From contig OZ037768.1 of the NCBI GenBank assembly GCA_964035545.1, positions 8,857,241-8,921,240 of the forward strand: DNA of 64,000 bases, read 5' to 3'. The notes under the pieces were generated by a model. That model saw only the letters and a program-made list of their open reading frames with translations, searched no databases and was not told the origin of the DNA. The position numbers were made by a program, and so were the translations under genes. Below, piece by piece: positions 1 through 14,240 of this stretch (the stretch's first letter is position 1; every line of letters begins with the position of its first letter). The DNA is from Bugula neritina (lineage: Eukaryota; Bryozoa; Gymnolaemata; Cheilostomatida; Bugulidae).

Positions 1-492
1 TGAATGTAGTCTTACAATGGTCTGGCAAGTACAGCTAGATTATTATGCATATCTAGTATTAACATAGAAAGGCATACTACTTCGCATGGGACCACATAAA
101 ACTGATTTCCTGAATTCGTCAAAATCCACTGCAGGAGGGACCTACCACACTTGTGTGTTGTCAGCAAGAACGGAAATTTACTATGATATTTATTTAACTT
201 TAGGGTTCGCCTACGGGCTTTTGTTTCATCTCCATCAAATGGCATATACAAACACAGAAAGTAGAAAAACTCTATTGCTAGAAAATAAAAATATGCACTA
301 GAAACTTAAACTGTGCTTGCTAAATAGTATTCAGCCAATTAAATCATTACCAAACTGGCAGTTCAGCATTATATCTGCATGAAATCTGCACCAAACAGCT
401 CATTTTCGGCTTGTGCGGATTTTCCACTAGTGGCCAGTGTGGCCCCACGCTTACTGTACGTATTATCAATGACATTATGTCAAGTAACGTAC
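1..492. other. Ubiquilin intron / flank, no coding exon seen
   Basis: This stretch lies 3' of the last ubiquilin exon found in the window (minus strand). I read its reverse complement for the expected UBA domain, with its typical MGF motif, and found nothing like it. It is most likely the intron before the UBA exon, which would lie outside the window. No other gene, RNA or repeat is seen. Confidence 0.5.
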
Positions 493-3400
493 CATTTGAG
501 TCATCATATTAGACATGTCTGGAGGGTTCCCTCCGGTGGTTGCACCTGATGCAGGAGCAGCTGTGGTGTTTGAAGTGGTATTACCTGAAGCAGGCGCATT
601 TCCAGACGGACCAAATCCAGGCATTTGAAACATTTCAGGCATCCTAAAACCACACAATTACTATAATCAAATATGTTAGAGTATATTTATAAATGATATG
701 CCAACTAATAATTAAAAAGGAGCAATTCATTTTTGCGCTAACAGAACTTATCGAGTCATTATAACATGAATACCCAGTAGAATTCACAAGTGAAGGGGCT
801 TCTCTCCTCAGAGTTTCATAACCAGAGCGAATCTGCATCAGAGCCTCCATAACCCTAGGGTTTGACATAGCTGTTTGCATTTCTGGATTTTGCATCTAAA
901 TGAAATTCAACCGATATAAAATACAAAATATCTGTTTTCCACAATGAGAAATAGTAAATTATTTGACTAATAACTTATAGGCCATCCTCTAGGGTCTTAT
1001 GGCGTGACCAAGTGTGGTAATCAAACAAATGGACTTTCTAAAAGTTAACAAACAACCACTGTAGGATCTTTTCAAATCATAGGAATGATCCATTTCTGAA
1101 AAATATTCATGTTAGCATATTGAAAGATATACGATATCATCTATAAATATGCCACTAAATTATATTTGTGAGCTGCAACACTCGGTCGTCTTATTACCTA
1201 ACATTAAGAATGAAACAACCTGGGTTCGTAAAGTCACATTGGGCAACAATTAGAGTTTTACTTCCCCTCAACATGCTGCAGCAAAACTACCATCCAAGAC
1301 AAGTAAACTAAATTAACAGAGACAATTGAAATAAGTACCTGCTGAAAAATCTGAGGAAGATTTTCTCGCATGGCTTCGGCCATTTGTGGATTACTGTTGA
1401 GTAGAGGATTGTTGGCCATGAGCTGTTGCAACATCTCAGGATTACCTTGTAGCTGATTCATGGTTGACTGAACTTGAGGATTGGAAAACATGCTTCGCAT
1501 CAGCTCAGGGTTCTGCATCATTTGAGACATCATCCCTTGCACTGCAGGGTTGTTCATCATACCTAGCAACACATTAGGCAAACATATTATATATCGAAAG
1601 CATGTCTGCTGGCTTATAACACATCACCTAGAACACGAGACCTGTAGCCCTTCATGTAAACCAGAATAGTAGTAATAACCAGCATGGTCAGAAATAGCCG
1701 GAAGGTTGCTGCATTAAACTTACCTCCCATACCAGAAGTAGAATTGGTGCCGGGAGTTGTAGCGGTATTGCTGGGTGTAGAGCTAGTAGTAGCAGTAGTA
1801 GCAGCCGTGGTGCGAGGAGTGGGTGCCCACGGATTAGGTAAGGGTTCATTATTTTCCATACCTTCCTGAGAATTACTGCTGCTGTTTCCTACAAACCGTC
1901 AAGTTGCAATACTCTAAGAGTTTATTTAAGATATAATGCTGCCATAAAATAACTATACACCCTACAATATGGCCACCTAGTATGTGCAACACTACTGCAA
2001 ACACAAATAAGACCAGCAAATAGAAGATAAATATGGTCCTAAATTTTAGCAGTTGATTCGTTAGGAGTTATATTTTCAATAGTTTATGGCACCAAAAGGC
2101 TTATTTTTTGTCACATAATGTTTGTAAAATCAAAAACTACATAGAAGCATAATTCTGATCAAACAATAACAACGCACAACAAATTAGAGAGAGCCAGCAT
2201 GAGTTAGTAAATACCTGAATTGTTTGCTAATGCGGCGAATGGGTTCTGATTAGTAGTGGCACTCATCATTGGTTCTTGAATGTCACGATATATTCTCTGT
2301 AAATGGTTCATGCCACCAGGCATAGACTGAAAACACCAGCAACAAAACTATAACATACATGAATGTTATGTGAAACAGAGCAACATTCCATAAAATATTT
2401 ATTCATAATATATACCAAGCAGTGCAGACACACAGGTATAAAATTTACCTCTAGATTACTGAGTACTCTATCCTGCTGCCTCATCATCTCCTGCATTGCT
2501 GCTGGATTTCTCATCAAGTCCATAGTCTGCAATATTAAAATAATAGTATCTAATATCTAACAGAGGGAGCAGATTGGGTCTAGTGGTTAGAGCACCAGCT
2601 TAGTGGACCATGGTCCATGGAAAGCCGGGTGCTTGTCAGTTGTTGGAACTCCAGTAATGTAAAGGCATTCAGTCATAATTGCTCTTTCAACACAATAGAG
2701 AAAACAAGCCCTTGTCTCACTAAAAGAAACCATTGTCATCAGGGGTTCTCACAGGAATGGCGATTATAAGCGCATACTCAAGTTTATCCAATTCTAACAG
2801 AAACCATTAAAAGACATTTCTGTATGTTTCAAAAACACAACATAACTACCTGACGCATCATCTCGGGATTATTCAACATATGACTGATTTCTGGGTTTCT
2901 CTCCATCAACTCACGCATCTGTGGATTATTGGTGAGCATTGTCCGCAATATCTCGGGGTTATTCAACATAGATTGCATCATGGGACTGTCTAGAATCTGC
3001 CGCATGCTCTCTGGATTTCTCATCATCTACATTTATGTCAATCATATAATGTCAGCACGCAAAGAACACAACTCTAACATTTGATGAATGGTAGCTTCAA
3101 CAACAGAATATATTCATAGACACATCACCTGTTGCTGTACTTGAGCCTGCATTTGTGATAAATCTACACCACCTCCTAATCCACCAGCCCCTCCAAGACC
3201 GCCGAACATATTGAATGGGCTAGCAGCAGGGGGTGCAGTACTAGTGTTACTGTTAGAAGGCTGATTAGTATTTGATGCACTTGAGGTAGGTGTATCTGCA
3301 GGCTGCAATAGATTTTCAAATTAGAAATCACACTGTATACAAAATAATTCAAGATAACCAAAAGCTAAACTGACGGAAATAGATTGTGTATTTGTGTTGG

Positions 3401-5975
3401 ACATCGTTGCACTGAAAATAAATCAAATTGTAATCTTAAACTAAATAACTTTTTAATTTGACAAAATCTCAAGCATTTCTAAATAAAAATAACAAATTTA
3501 TCCTTCAAAATTAATAGTTAAATAATGCTAAACAATTCTTATTAAATGCTATTTTCAAAACTTTCATGAGTGTCATCTTCTCTTTAGGAGACAAAATATG
3601 GGTAATTAATCCACCAAAATGCAAAAGGCACATCTAAGCAGTGTGATATTGTACCTTATTTGCTGATTTTATAACCAAGTGAATAGTTAGGCCATCTTTA
3701 AGTCCCACAGCAGATAATTGGTCAGTGTCTTTTAATATCTTCCCAGCAAATATTAGACAAAGTTGTGGAATTGTGGTTTTGAATGTTTCAGATATTTTTT
3801 TCTTGAACTAAAAATCGCCACAAATAATAGTATTAATTAGTACCTCAGAGTTGATAAGTACAGTAAGTTAGTTGCAACATTAACTATAAGAATTAATAGG
3901 TCATTCATCATGCGAGAAGTAAGCATACTATTGTCTACTATCTACAGATATTATAACTAATTAAAATACAGTATGGCTATCAAGTCTTTAAAACAATTTT
4001 AAAAACTGAAACAAATTTATCTAAGGACTGAAACACATCATATTTAACCTGTAGATATAAAACAATAATCTGTTGCCGAATAATCAGTAATATTAATATA
4101 ATATATATTACAACAAAACTACGTGGCATGAAACATTAGTTATAAGCCTAACACAAAAGCCCGTTAAATAGGTATAGATGTTAATGTGTCGCTTAACTCC
4201 AGTTTCTTTTTTAAAACACTGTGCTAACGATATCAATTCAATAAAAACTTGCATAATGACAAATAAATTAAAGCTGAATATTAAAATTCCTAAATAATGA
4301 CATATTGATTTAATTAGATAATCTTCGGAATTGGTGGCTTGGTGCACAATGACTGTAACTAACTTTGATTGACTCTAACTACCAAATAAAGCTAGGTCTA
4401 TAACTAGGTTCACTAGTATTTTTAAGAATACAAATCTATTTTAGCCATTATTAACTAAGCATTTCTGAATATTAAACATAACGTAAACATTTGGATATTC
4501 GTAAATTTAGAAAACAATTCAACTAAAACTTAATGCCTGGCACACTAAGCTAAAAGGCTGGGCAATTATACCTATATGGTTGGCGCGGCTAAACACAACT
4601 GAAAAGCTCATGCTGAGTGCTAAAAGCAGTTTGACAACATAACAGTATAACTTTGGCAGCAAATATTTTTCAGCTACATTAGTCTGAAGTAATTATCCTG
4701 CTTCAGTTTCAAACTAATAACTTTTGTGTGTCATTTTAAAACTTGCATTACCTAAGCTATTTTTCTGGTGCAAAATATTGCAGCTATAAGAACAGCACAA
4801 AACTGTATAGTATTCAATTTGATTCATTTGGCAGACATGAGTGATAGTTATACTATAATAATTTTTAAAGTTCAATCAGACTGGAAAAATTTGGTATCAG
4901 TCACTATTCACTATTTATAAAATATTCAACATGATTGATGTATGTATGGCCATAAATCTAATCAAATAAATAGTGAAATAAAGTATAAATGATTCTTAGT
5001 AACAAACATACTAGTATTGGCAAAATAATACTAAAATAACAATATTAATATTTATATAATATATGCTACTAAACAATCAATTCAATATTTACATGATAGT
5101 TAAAATGCTACTAGTACTTGTACTTAATGATAACATTAATAATTAAACTTCATAACAAAATCATCACTAATAGTAATACTAATATTAATAGTAAATGTTA
5201 ATTATAAGAATAATTATACTTATATAGTAATAATAACTTTTATCAATATGGCAATCACATAAGTCACAGCAATTATCATAATTGTAAATGATAACTGATA
5301 AAACAATTGATTACAATGAAAACTTTGACAACTTCAACTTGATAATTATATTTATAGTGATTACCATAATCATAATGATAGTGTCTATAACTGTCTTATA
5401 AGTATAAGTATATGATAGATTATGAATAGCAATATCCATATGAATAACTTGATTAAAAACTAATTTAAATTATATTCAATAATTTAATTTTATAATAATT
5501 GATCATGACAATCGTATTTCTCTATTAAATATAATTATAATGATAATCATAATATTAATTTGAATTTAATGTTATGTTAATTACTCAATTACTTTTAGTA
5601 TTAGTATTAGTATTACTAATAAAATTAAATGTTATAATTATTATTATAATAAACTTAAACATATTCATATTGATATTCATGATCATCATCAGACACCATC
5701 AGGCATTACCATGCCAATAATAATATTAATTAAATAATAATATAAATATTATTAATATAATATTATTAATACTTATTTTAGTTTCAAACTCAAACTGGCA
5801 TTGTGATTGTAACTGAATTATTACTATAAGTATAAGTATAAAACTAAATATTAAGTAGTGCAAGTAGTAGTACCTCCAAAACTGTTTCTTGAAGATTTAC
5901 GTCAAATGTGTGCTTGTCTTTGGGAGTTTTTACGGTTATTTTGGCAACACTGTCCGAGTCAGCCATTTCATTCAT
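493..5975 (-). CDS. UBQLN: Ubiquilin (UBL-STI1 proteasome shuttle factor), partial, UBA exon missing from window
   Basis: Ubiquilins carry ubiquitinated or membrane-protein clients to the proteasome. The UBL binds the proteasome, STI1 repeats bind clients and UBA binds ubiquitin. Ten coding exons: 5874-5975, 3655-3807, 3129-3302, 2850-3026, 2449-2526, 2215-2326, 1724-1888, 1339-1562, 774-895, 493-643. Phases join without a break to give 486 codons. Residues 11-83 are the UBL ([16 protein letters not shown], then [15 protein letters not shown]). A Gly/Ser/Thr-rich linker follows, then two STI1 regions of Asn-Pro/Met repeats ([17 protein letters not shown] in the first, [20 protein letters not shown] in the second). 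The NPWAP motif between them matches vertebrate UBQLN1/2. Start: ATG at 5973-5975; a second in-frame ATG lies three codons later. Missing: the C-terminal UBA domain, expected to the left of position 1. The UBL is split by a 2.07 kb AT-rich intron. The paralogue cannot be assigned; invertebrates usually have a single gene. Confidence 0.95.
2571..2815 (+). repeat. tRNA-derived SINE-like repeat in a ubiquilin intron
   Basis: The left end (about 2575-2600) resembles a tRNA 5' half with an RNA polymerase III A box (tagtggttagagcacc). A weak B-box-like stretch follows near 2640. The downstream part (gcattcagtca near 2665, aggggttctcacagg near 2740) recurs in the same order and spacing at about 30645-30800. 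A repeated body joined to a tRNA-like head is typical of SINEs. The family is not recognised. Confidence 0.55.
5050..5850. repeat. Degenerate simple-sequence tract (ACTAATAGTAAT-like)
   Basis: Ubiquilin intron 1 holds about 800 bp of imperfect trinucleotide and hexanucleotide runs (tactaa, tagtaa, tattaa). A short tcaaactcaaactgg segment occurs near 5785. Similar tracts lie at 36330-36960 and 40580-41100. It is non-coding and shows no clear unit length. Confidence 0.45.
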
Positions 5976-7298
5976 TGATGAAGCTATTGATATAAAAACA
6001 ATCTAAGTCTCTACAATGGTGTAACTCAAATAACAAGAGTTATATACCAAATGTACAGGAAATGGCAGCTGTAACAAGTGTCAAGTGACAATAATATTAA
6101 TTGAACCAACTGTTGGCGAAGTGTATCAGTATGACTACAAGTTAGAGTAAGAGGATGAGTATCGTTCAACTTTATGTGTGAGTTGTGAGCATCTGTATAA
6201 AAGATGTTTAGCCTTATTACTAAACTGGCCCGGTCAGCTAGCTTTGCAATAAGCCCACAAAATATACTTCCGATTCGTCTTATTGAGTAGATCTACCAAG
6301 TTTAGACTATACTTGAAAACAACATTGATAATTGTGTGCATAGTTATTACCAGATTATTTAAAATATGATTTTTTTATGAGTTATGAAAAAACTTTATTT
6401 ATTTTAAAAATTTACTAGCTTGAATGAATCTATTAGGTACATCGGTACAGTCAGTTGACGTGGCTAGATGGCGATAAGGCTATTTGACTGACTTCGTTGC
6501 ACTATTCACGATATAGTTGAATCATTCTAGGGTACCAGAAAGATAAACATTTTATTGCATAATGTAGTTAAATATTTTTTTTACCTTCAAAAATTTTAAA
6601 TATTTTGTAGATTTTAAAATTTATTGTAAAAATAAATTGTTATTTAATGCAATCAGTTCGTTTTTTGTTTACCCAAATAATTAAAAGCAGACGCTTATAA
6701 TCGATGAACACAAAATAATATCAGTTCAGTGCTTATAAGAATGCACAAGCTATACTTACAGAGTTATCTCCCTAATAAGATTAAAAAAACGATATACTCG
6801 TATACTCACTCCAATTTTGGTATAGCTACCTTGTTTAACATACTATTATTTTGTTCCAGTATTGTAGAAGCTTCAGATTTTGAGAGATTATAGATAGCCT
6901 AATAACCACGTGCAACAAAAGCAACTAAAAAATGATTTACATTAGTTTTGTGCTATTAATTGTAATATTTTATTACACATCAACACCATATTTCAGGCCT
7001 GTAATTGCTATATTTTATGGTTTGGATCTTGAGTCTGAAGCTTGGATGTTCGAGTGCTTATAATGGCCTACCTAATATGTTAAATGCATGGGTAAGACCT
7101 GTTTGTACGATAAAATTAACACACTGTTTAATGGAACATGACAATTTTTATATTGGCTCTACCTACCAAGAAACAACTTCTAAAACCATAATAAAGAGTC
7201 AATCATTCATAGTGTGTTTATGCTCATGCAAAAGTTATAGTGCATCTTATGGGCACCCAAGCTGTTCTTTACCAATATAATATATAAATATTATTCAC
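5976..7298. other. Intergenic, presumed ubiquilin promoter side
   Basis: This is the upstream flank of ubiquilin, which reads leftward. It holds AT-rich sequence with a short TGACGT element near 6457. No coding exon, RNA gene or clear repeat could be supported. The open frame at 7005-7280 has no family signature and is probably chance. Confidence 0.4.
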
Positions 7299-9150
<1,852 letters not shown>

Positions 9151-10687
9151 GATTTAATGTCTTGTTAGTTGACGTATCATTTACTGATTTTATATGTGGA
9201 TTGCTTTAATGGTGTTTTATATCACTTTCAACTGTGAGTTTAGTATCAGTGAGGAAAAAGGAAGTTCAGAATTTAGCTTGGTTAACTATGACATGTTGTT
9301 AAACAGTAGCTTGAACTAGACCATTGGAATAAACATTTTAAAACGAAACTGTAACCTCTTATCATAAAACACTGCAACAGGCTTGGTGTCTGCAAACTGT
9401 TTACATGATCAAATAAGCTAGTGGTACTTAGAAACTTTTTATGTGACATAGGTCATCTTATTGCTAGGGCTGTATTTCAAGTAGGCAGTTTCATTCTATG
9501 AAAACCTCCCTGATTTCCTTGCACAAAGACTCTCCAGATACTTGGTAAGCTACTTGTATAAAAACCAGAACATGTCATAAATTATTATGCTAAGCTATCA
9601 TTATTGTTCAAAAGTATACAACATTAATATTGAATTTCTATTGTATGTACTAAGCAATTATATAAATAAATTAAATTGTGCAGTATATAATATTTTTAAA
9701 TTTGAAATAATGCTGGCTAAGAAGTAAGTTTTGACTATACCTTTGCTGTCATTGGCTAAATAAGGATACAACCTATTAACCAAAAACATAGCGTAAATAC
9801 TTGTGATATTATATGCACTCATGTTGAGCAGGAGTCATGCTTTGGCTGCTTAACACATTAGGCAGGTCATATAAAAATGTTTAGCCGCTGCATTATGCAA
9901 ATCTTCCAATTATCAAGCAATTATTAATTTTGTAATGTGGCTTCAAGTTTTCAGGGGTGAGAGATTAAGATATTTAAACTTGCAATTCACTATTGCAATA
10001 AGTTTTTAGGAAGCTAAAATTTAAAGTTAATTGGTAAGCTTTTTATTTTGTAAAAGCATGAACCAGCACAAACTCATAAAGATGATAAAAATTTCAACTG
10101 CTGCACTTTTTGTACAGCATAACCTTCCACTACCAACAACTCTATGAATGAGTATTCAGAGCTTTAATAAAAAGTATATTATATCTTCTCAGCTGTTACA
10201 AAGTTAAGCAGCAAAAATTCAACATTATATAGTTTTATGTTTAATTTTAACAGAGCAATACACAGTTAATGCAGTCGTGTTACTAACATATAGTTGGGTT
10301 TTATGCTGCAAAAGGTTTAGGACACACTTTGTAGTTCTGCTTGTTATTTTTGGTTGGAATTATAGCACGGTAGTTAAAAAAGCTTAAGCCTGTGGTGGCA
10401 TATTTCAATTTGTATTGCCAAGACTACATCGCATATATTATATCCACCTGTACAACTGGCATGAGCCAACAGCCTTAAAGTTATATTTGATATACAGTGT
10501 AACCGCCAGTTAGCATACTGGTAAATAAAGATCTTATTACCTTTAGTGGTAGTAAATGAGCAGAGCATTAAATGCAGATTAAAAAAATTGCAGACTGTTG
10601 CTGGAAACAAGTTTTAGCTCTTGCAAATAAACAAAAAAAAGGTTTTTGATTTACATTGCAACACTGAACATCTTTTTATAGTATAAA

Positions 10688-10776
10688 ACTTTTGCCCCAA
10701 ATGGGGTTCGAACCCAAAACCTCCAGCTTGCAAGCAATCGGGCTATACCATATTACACCACTGGGACCACTGGGTA
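10688..10776 (-). repeat. tRNA-like sequence / tRNA-derived repeat
   Basis: On the minus strand the stretch begins GGTCCCAGTGGTGTAAT, like a tRNA-Gln 5' end, and has a perfect B box (GGTTCGAACCC). It ends with a 3' strand that pairs over seven positions with the 5' acceptor strand (GTCCCAG with TTGGGGC, including G-U pairs). The middle (around CTTGCAA) does not form a convincing anticodon stem. I therefore call it a tRNA pseudogene or a SINE head, not a working tRNA gene. Confidence 0.5.
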
Positions 10777-11814
10777 AACTCAACATTACATTAAATATAG
10801 AAAGTAAAATGGCAGCAGCTAGCTAGCACATGCTGAAGAAGATAAATTTAAGAAATATTTTGAAACAACTTTCCAAGGAGTTAATTTATAGTTGGGAGAA
10901 TCATCATGTAATTCTTCTAAATTCAAACAAACGTTTTTTTTTATATTTGCTTTTTATTATAGATATTACCTTTCTAAATTCTATTTTTACAAATAAAAGG
11001 TAAATTCATAACAATAGAAGATAAAAACCTGCATGTTCAGCATCAACATTCTATATAATATAAGTGAGTTAAGTTTAAAAATTAGCAATTTTAAATTTTC
11101 AACCACCACCCCTTTCTAGCCTTCAAGCTTATTTAGTCTAGAAGTAACCTCCCAAAAAGTGCTCAAAAAATTGGCTTATTACACTTTACTAAATGGCCAC
11201 TCAAAAAAAGTTGTTTTTAGATCAGAATTTTGTGCTGATTCTGAATCTACAAACTCTAGAATTCTATCTCTACCCAAACTCAAGATATTGCAAAAAACAA
11301 ATCGGCATTTGTGAATTGTGCAAAATAGTATCCAATTTTATCAAGCTATCTTGAAGAAAAAATATTTGCTGAAATACCAAAAATAATTGCCTCTTACTTA
11401 GAATTCTATGCTGATATTGAATTTAAAGACTGCAAGACGCTATCTCAAATTAAAACCAAGTTGTTTATATAAACATATGTGTTTGTTATGAATCGACATA
11501 TATTGCATGAGGCATAAGCATGCAGAATAATCATGTATGACCAAGCTATTTATACAAAAATAAAAACAAAGTCATGCTGATGTGTGAAAAAACTATATTT
11601 ATAAAATTATAGTACAAAATAAATGTTGAAATGAATAAATATTGAAATCTTTTGAGCTTAGCCTAAGTGAACCATTTGCTATATAGTCTGTGGGTAGCCG
11701 TTAAACGTCTGCAAAAATCAACAAGATTTTGTAAAATTATTTAGAAGAACAGAAGCATGAGAGATTATCAAAATCAAATTGGTTGCAGCAAAATATATAA
11801 CAAATGTCTAAAAA

Positions 11815-13175
11815 TAGTGCTTTATTATGAAAAAGTATTCTCGTCACCATTGTCACTGCCATCAGTCTCATCAGCTTCTCCTTCCCCAATATAGCCCTTC
11901 TTTTCAGACAATCCTTACATTGACGAACATCAGTGTATGCACTGCATTTGAGATTTTTGACATCCACATCTTGATATGTTCAGCTGGTCTTACAGGAGCA
12001 GTTTAAACTTTGCAATATATATGTTCAGGTACGGAAGCTTGAATAATCCACTTTATATTTATGTTGCCATGATTCTCAACAATCTTTTCATAATGTTCTG
12101 GGGGTAGTGCATCAATATAGGCTGTTGTCACTCTTCTCCAAATGGCTGCCTGATAATTTGCTCTTTTTACATGCAAATTTATTTCATCTTTTGTTGGAGG
12201 CAAACTCTATTAAGTTATTTTAGACGGTGAACGAAATACAGTGTATCAGACATTATCTATATATGGATTTCCTGCTCCATAAAGCTTATAGACAAATTTT
12301 TCTACTTCAGCCGCTGTAATGGCTTACAGCTTAAAATACTTCCCATGCAAGGTGTTCAAAGTTTCCCATACATTATGGAAATTTTCTCAAAAAAGAGTAG
12401 GCTGTGCGCTATCCTTTTCCATAAAAAGCACTATAGTCGAATAAAAACCTGTTAAAGCATGAACTCTACCAAGTGCTGCACACAACTGCGGTTTGGATTT
12501 ATTTGCTGCAACGTTGACATCCAAATATCTAATATGATTACGGTTTTTATTTTGTTACCATATATATTAATATTACCTATATAACTGATGAATTGATTGC
12601 TAATATGCTAATAGCTATATGTAGCTAATACATAATATATACTAATACTAATACTAATATATAGTAATACATTAATAATAGACACTATCTTTAATGGATA
12701 CTTATTAGCAAAATATATTTTTAAACAACAGATAAGATGTATAAAATAATATACAAAATTATTAAGTTAATGCAAATCAAAGGAATTTATTTACGTGCTA
12801 AATAACAAGCAATTGATCCAAGTTTATTTAAATATACATATATTTCAATAATATCAAAATAAGTTGCACATGAAAATACATTTTACCAAAATAAATAACT
12901 AGCGCCTAAGTAGGAAATTTAGTCTAGCCTCTATCTGGCATGACACCATGATTACCACACCAGTGAAAAAAAATAATTGGCAAGAAGGTAATGTTTTGCA
13001 AATAGCGAGACTTAGGATGAAAAATTGAGATTTGATTATTACACGTGATATTATGATGTTCATAAGATATTTTGCATGTAACAAAGTTTGGTATCTGCTT
13101 CCTCATGATCTAATTGTAAGCATTTGAGTTGTGCTTCTTTAGGAATTCCACCATGTTTAGTAAAATTGTAGCGAA
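11815..13175 (-). pseudogene. Decayed transposon-borne protein with HEEADT and AFTG-like motifs (putative FEN/PIN-type nuclease fold)
   Basis: Read 5' to 3' on the minus strand, fragments in changing frames follow the order of a family common in invertebrate genomes as repetitive hypothetical proteins. They are: LDHEEADTK near 13105; SLAICKTLPSCQLFFFTG near 12980; LGRVHALTGFYSTIV near 12460; EKFVYKLYGAGNPY near 12290; LPPTKDEINLHVKRANYQ near 12195; a cysteine motif RCGCQKSQMQC near 11965; and an acidic end GEADETDGSDNGDENTFS before a stop near 11833. Frameshifts and in-frame stops separate them, so the copy is dead. The E-E-A-D, D-T-D position and G-C-D-T order in live family members resembles FEN1/XPG-like nucleases. 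That assignment is my inference. Confidence 0.6.
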
Positions 13176-13864
13176 CGCAATTTTTTTTGGTATGCATCAA
13201 CTATAATAACAATATTGTTCTCTAAAATATTTTTACTCCATGTTTCACACAAAAATGCACCAGTCTCAAACTCAGCTTATTTTATTTGCTGATAAAAAAT
13301 TATTATTTTTGTAACAAATGGCACACATGAAAAAAGTACATGCCTATGATCTTTGAATGAGGCAGCCCAAGATCATTTTTCTAATGGGTGGTCTAAATAC
13401 AACCATATATATTAAACATTATAGGAAAGCTTTAGGGTATTTCTTCTGTAACTATAACTGAGATAAATTGGCTCTATAGTCATTATATCAAGATAGTATA
13501 AAAATATGCATTTTAACCAATAGCATTGTTTTAAAAACCAAATTGCTTATGTATATATATATATAGTTCAGCCTAAATTTATTAGCAAAGCTCAATTGTA
13601 CACATTTAAAATATTATCTTCCGGAGTCCAGATCAACCAGCTCATGCTTCTCATTACTTATTTTGTAAAAGTAGTTATTATATAATAAAAATGGCGAAGA
13701 AAATCATTATCAGACACAGTTTTACTTATAATTCGCCTTTTTTATAGCTGATCAATAATAATGTTTGCCTTATAACTGATAAACCCATTCCTTTGCTTGT
13801 TTTCGTCCAAATAATCCATTTTTTTCAGATTTTTTTCACAAGAAAATCACTACAAATAAACTCA

Positions 13865-14240
13865 GAGAAGTGAAAAACACATCTATGATTATCTGCAAAA
13901 GTTTTTGCTTGTATATATAATAAACTAGCTTCAATAATTTCAAGATAATATTTAATGGATTTAGACAAAGTTGTGGGGAAACAACTCCTGTAACATTTAA
14001 AAGAGTTTTTGTGACTAACCAGGTGAACAGAAAAATTTAGAGTTTTTATAAAAGAAAAGTGAAAAAAGTATCTATAATTATTAGCAAATTTATTTTGCTT
14101 ATATAAAATAAATTAGCTTGAATAATTCCAAAATATTTAGCCGATTCACAAAAACGTTAAGAGAAAACAACTCCTGATTAATTTTAAAAGTTTGAAGCGC
14201 TTTTGTGGCTAACTGGGTGCACAGAACTGTCTAGAGTTTT
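13865..14240. repeat. Two tandem ~180-bp subterminal repeats
   Basis: Two diverged direct copies lie side by side inside the right end of the transposon-like element, about 13868-14045 and 14050-14240. Shared landmarks are gtgaaaaa, ctatgattat / ctataattat, gcttcaataatt / gcttgaataatt, aaacaactcctg and ggtgcacagaa-like ends. Confidence 0.6.

Noticed and set aside
1-492. Search for the ubiquilin UBA exon
   Set aside because: No MGF-type UBA sequence was found in any minus-strand frame, so the exon must lie outside the window.
3376-3412. Short stretch as a constitutive ubiquilin coding exon
   Set aside because: At 37 nt it would shift the frame of the linker exon. Joining the UBL exon directly to 3302 gives the expected reading (SANKPADTPT). 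It is kept only as a possible alternative first exon.
12899-13106. Two overlapping minus-strand open frames as intact small genes
   Set aside because: They are frame-shifted pieces of one decayed transposon protein, as shown by motifs continuing from one frame to the other.
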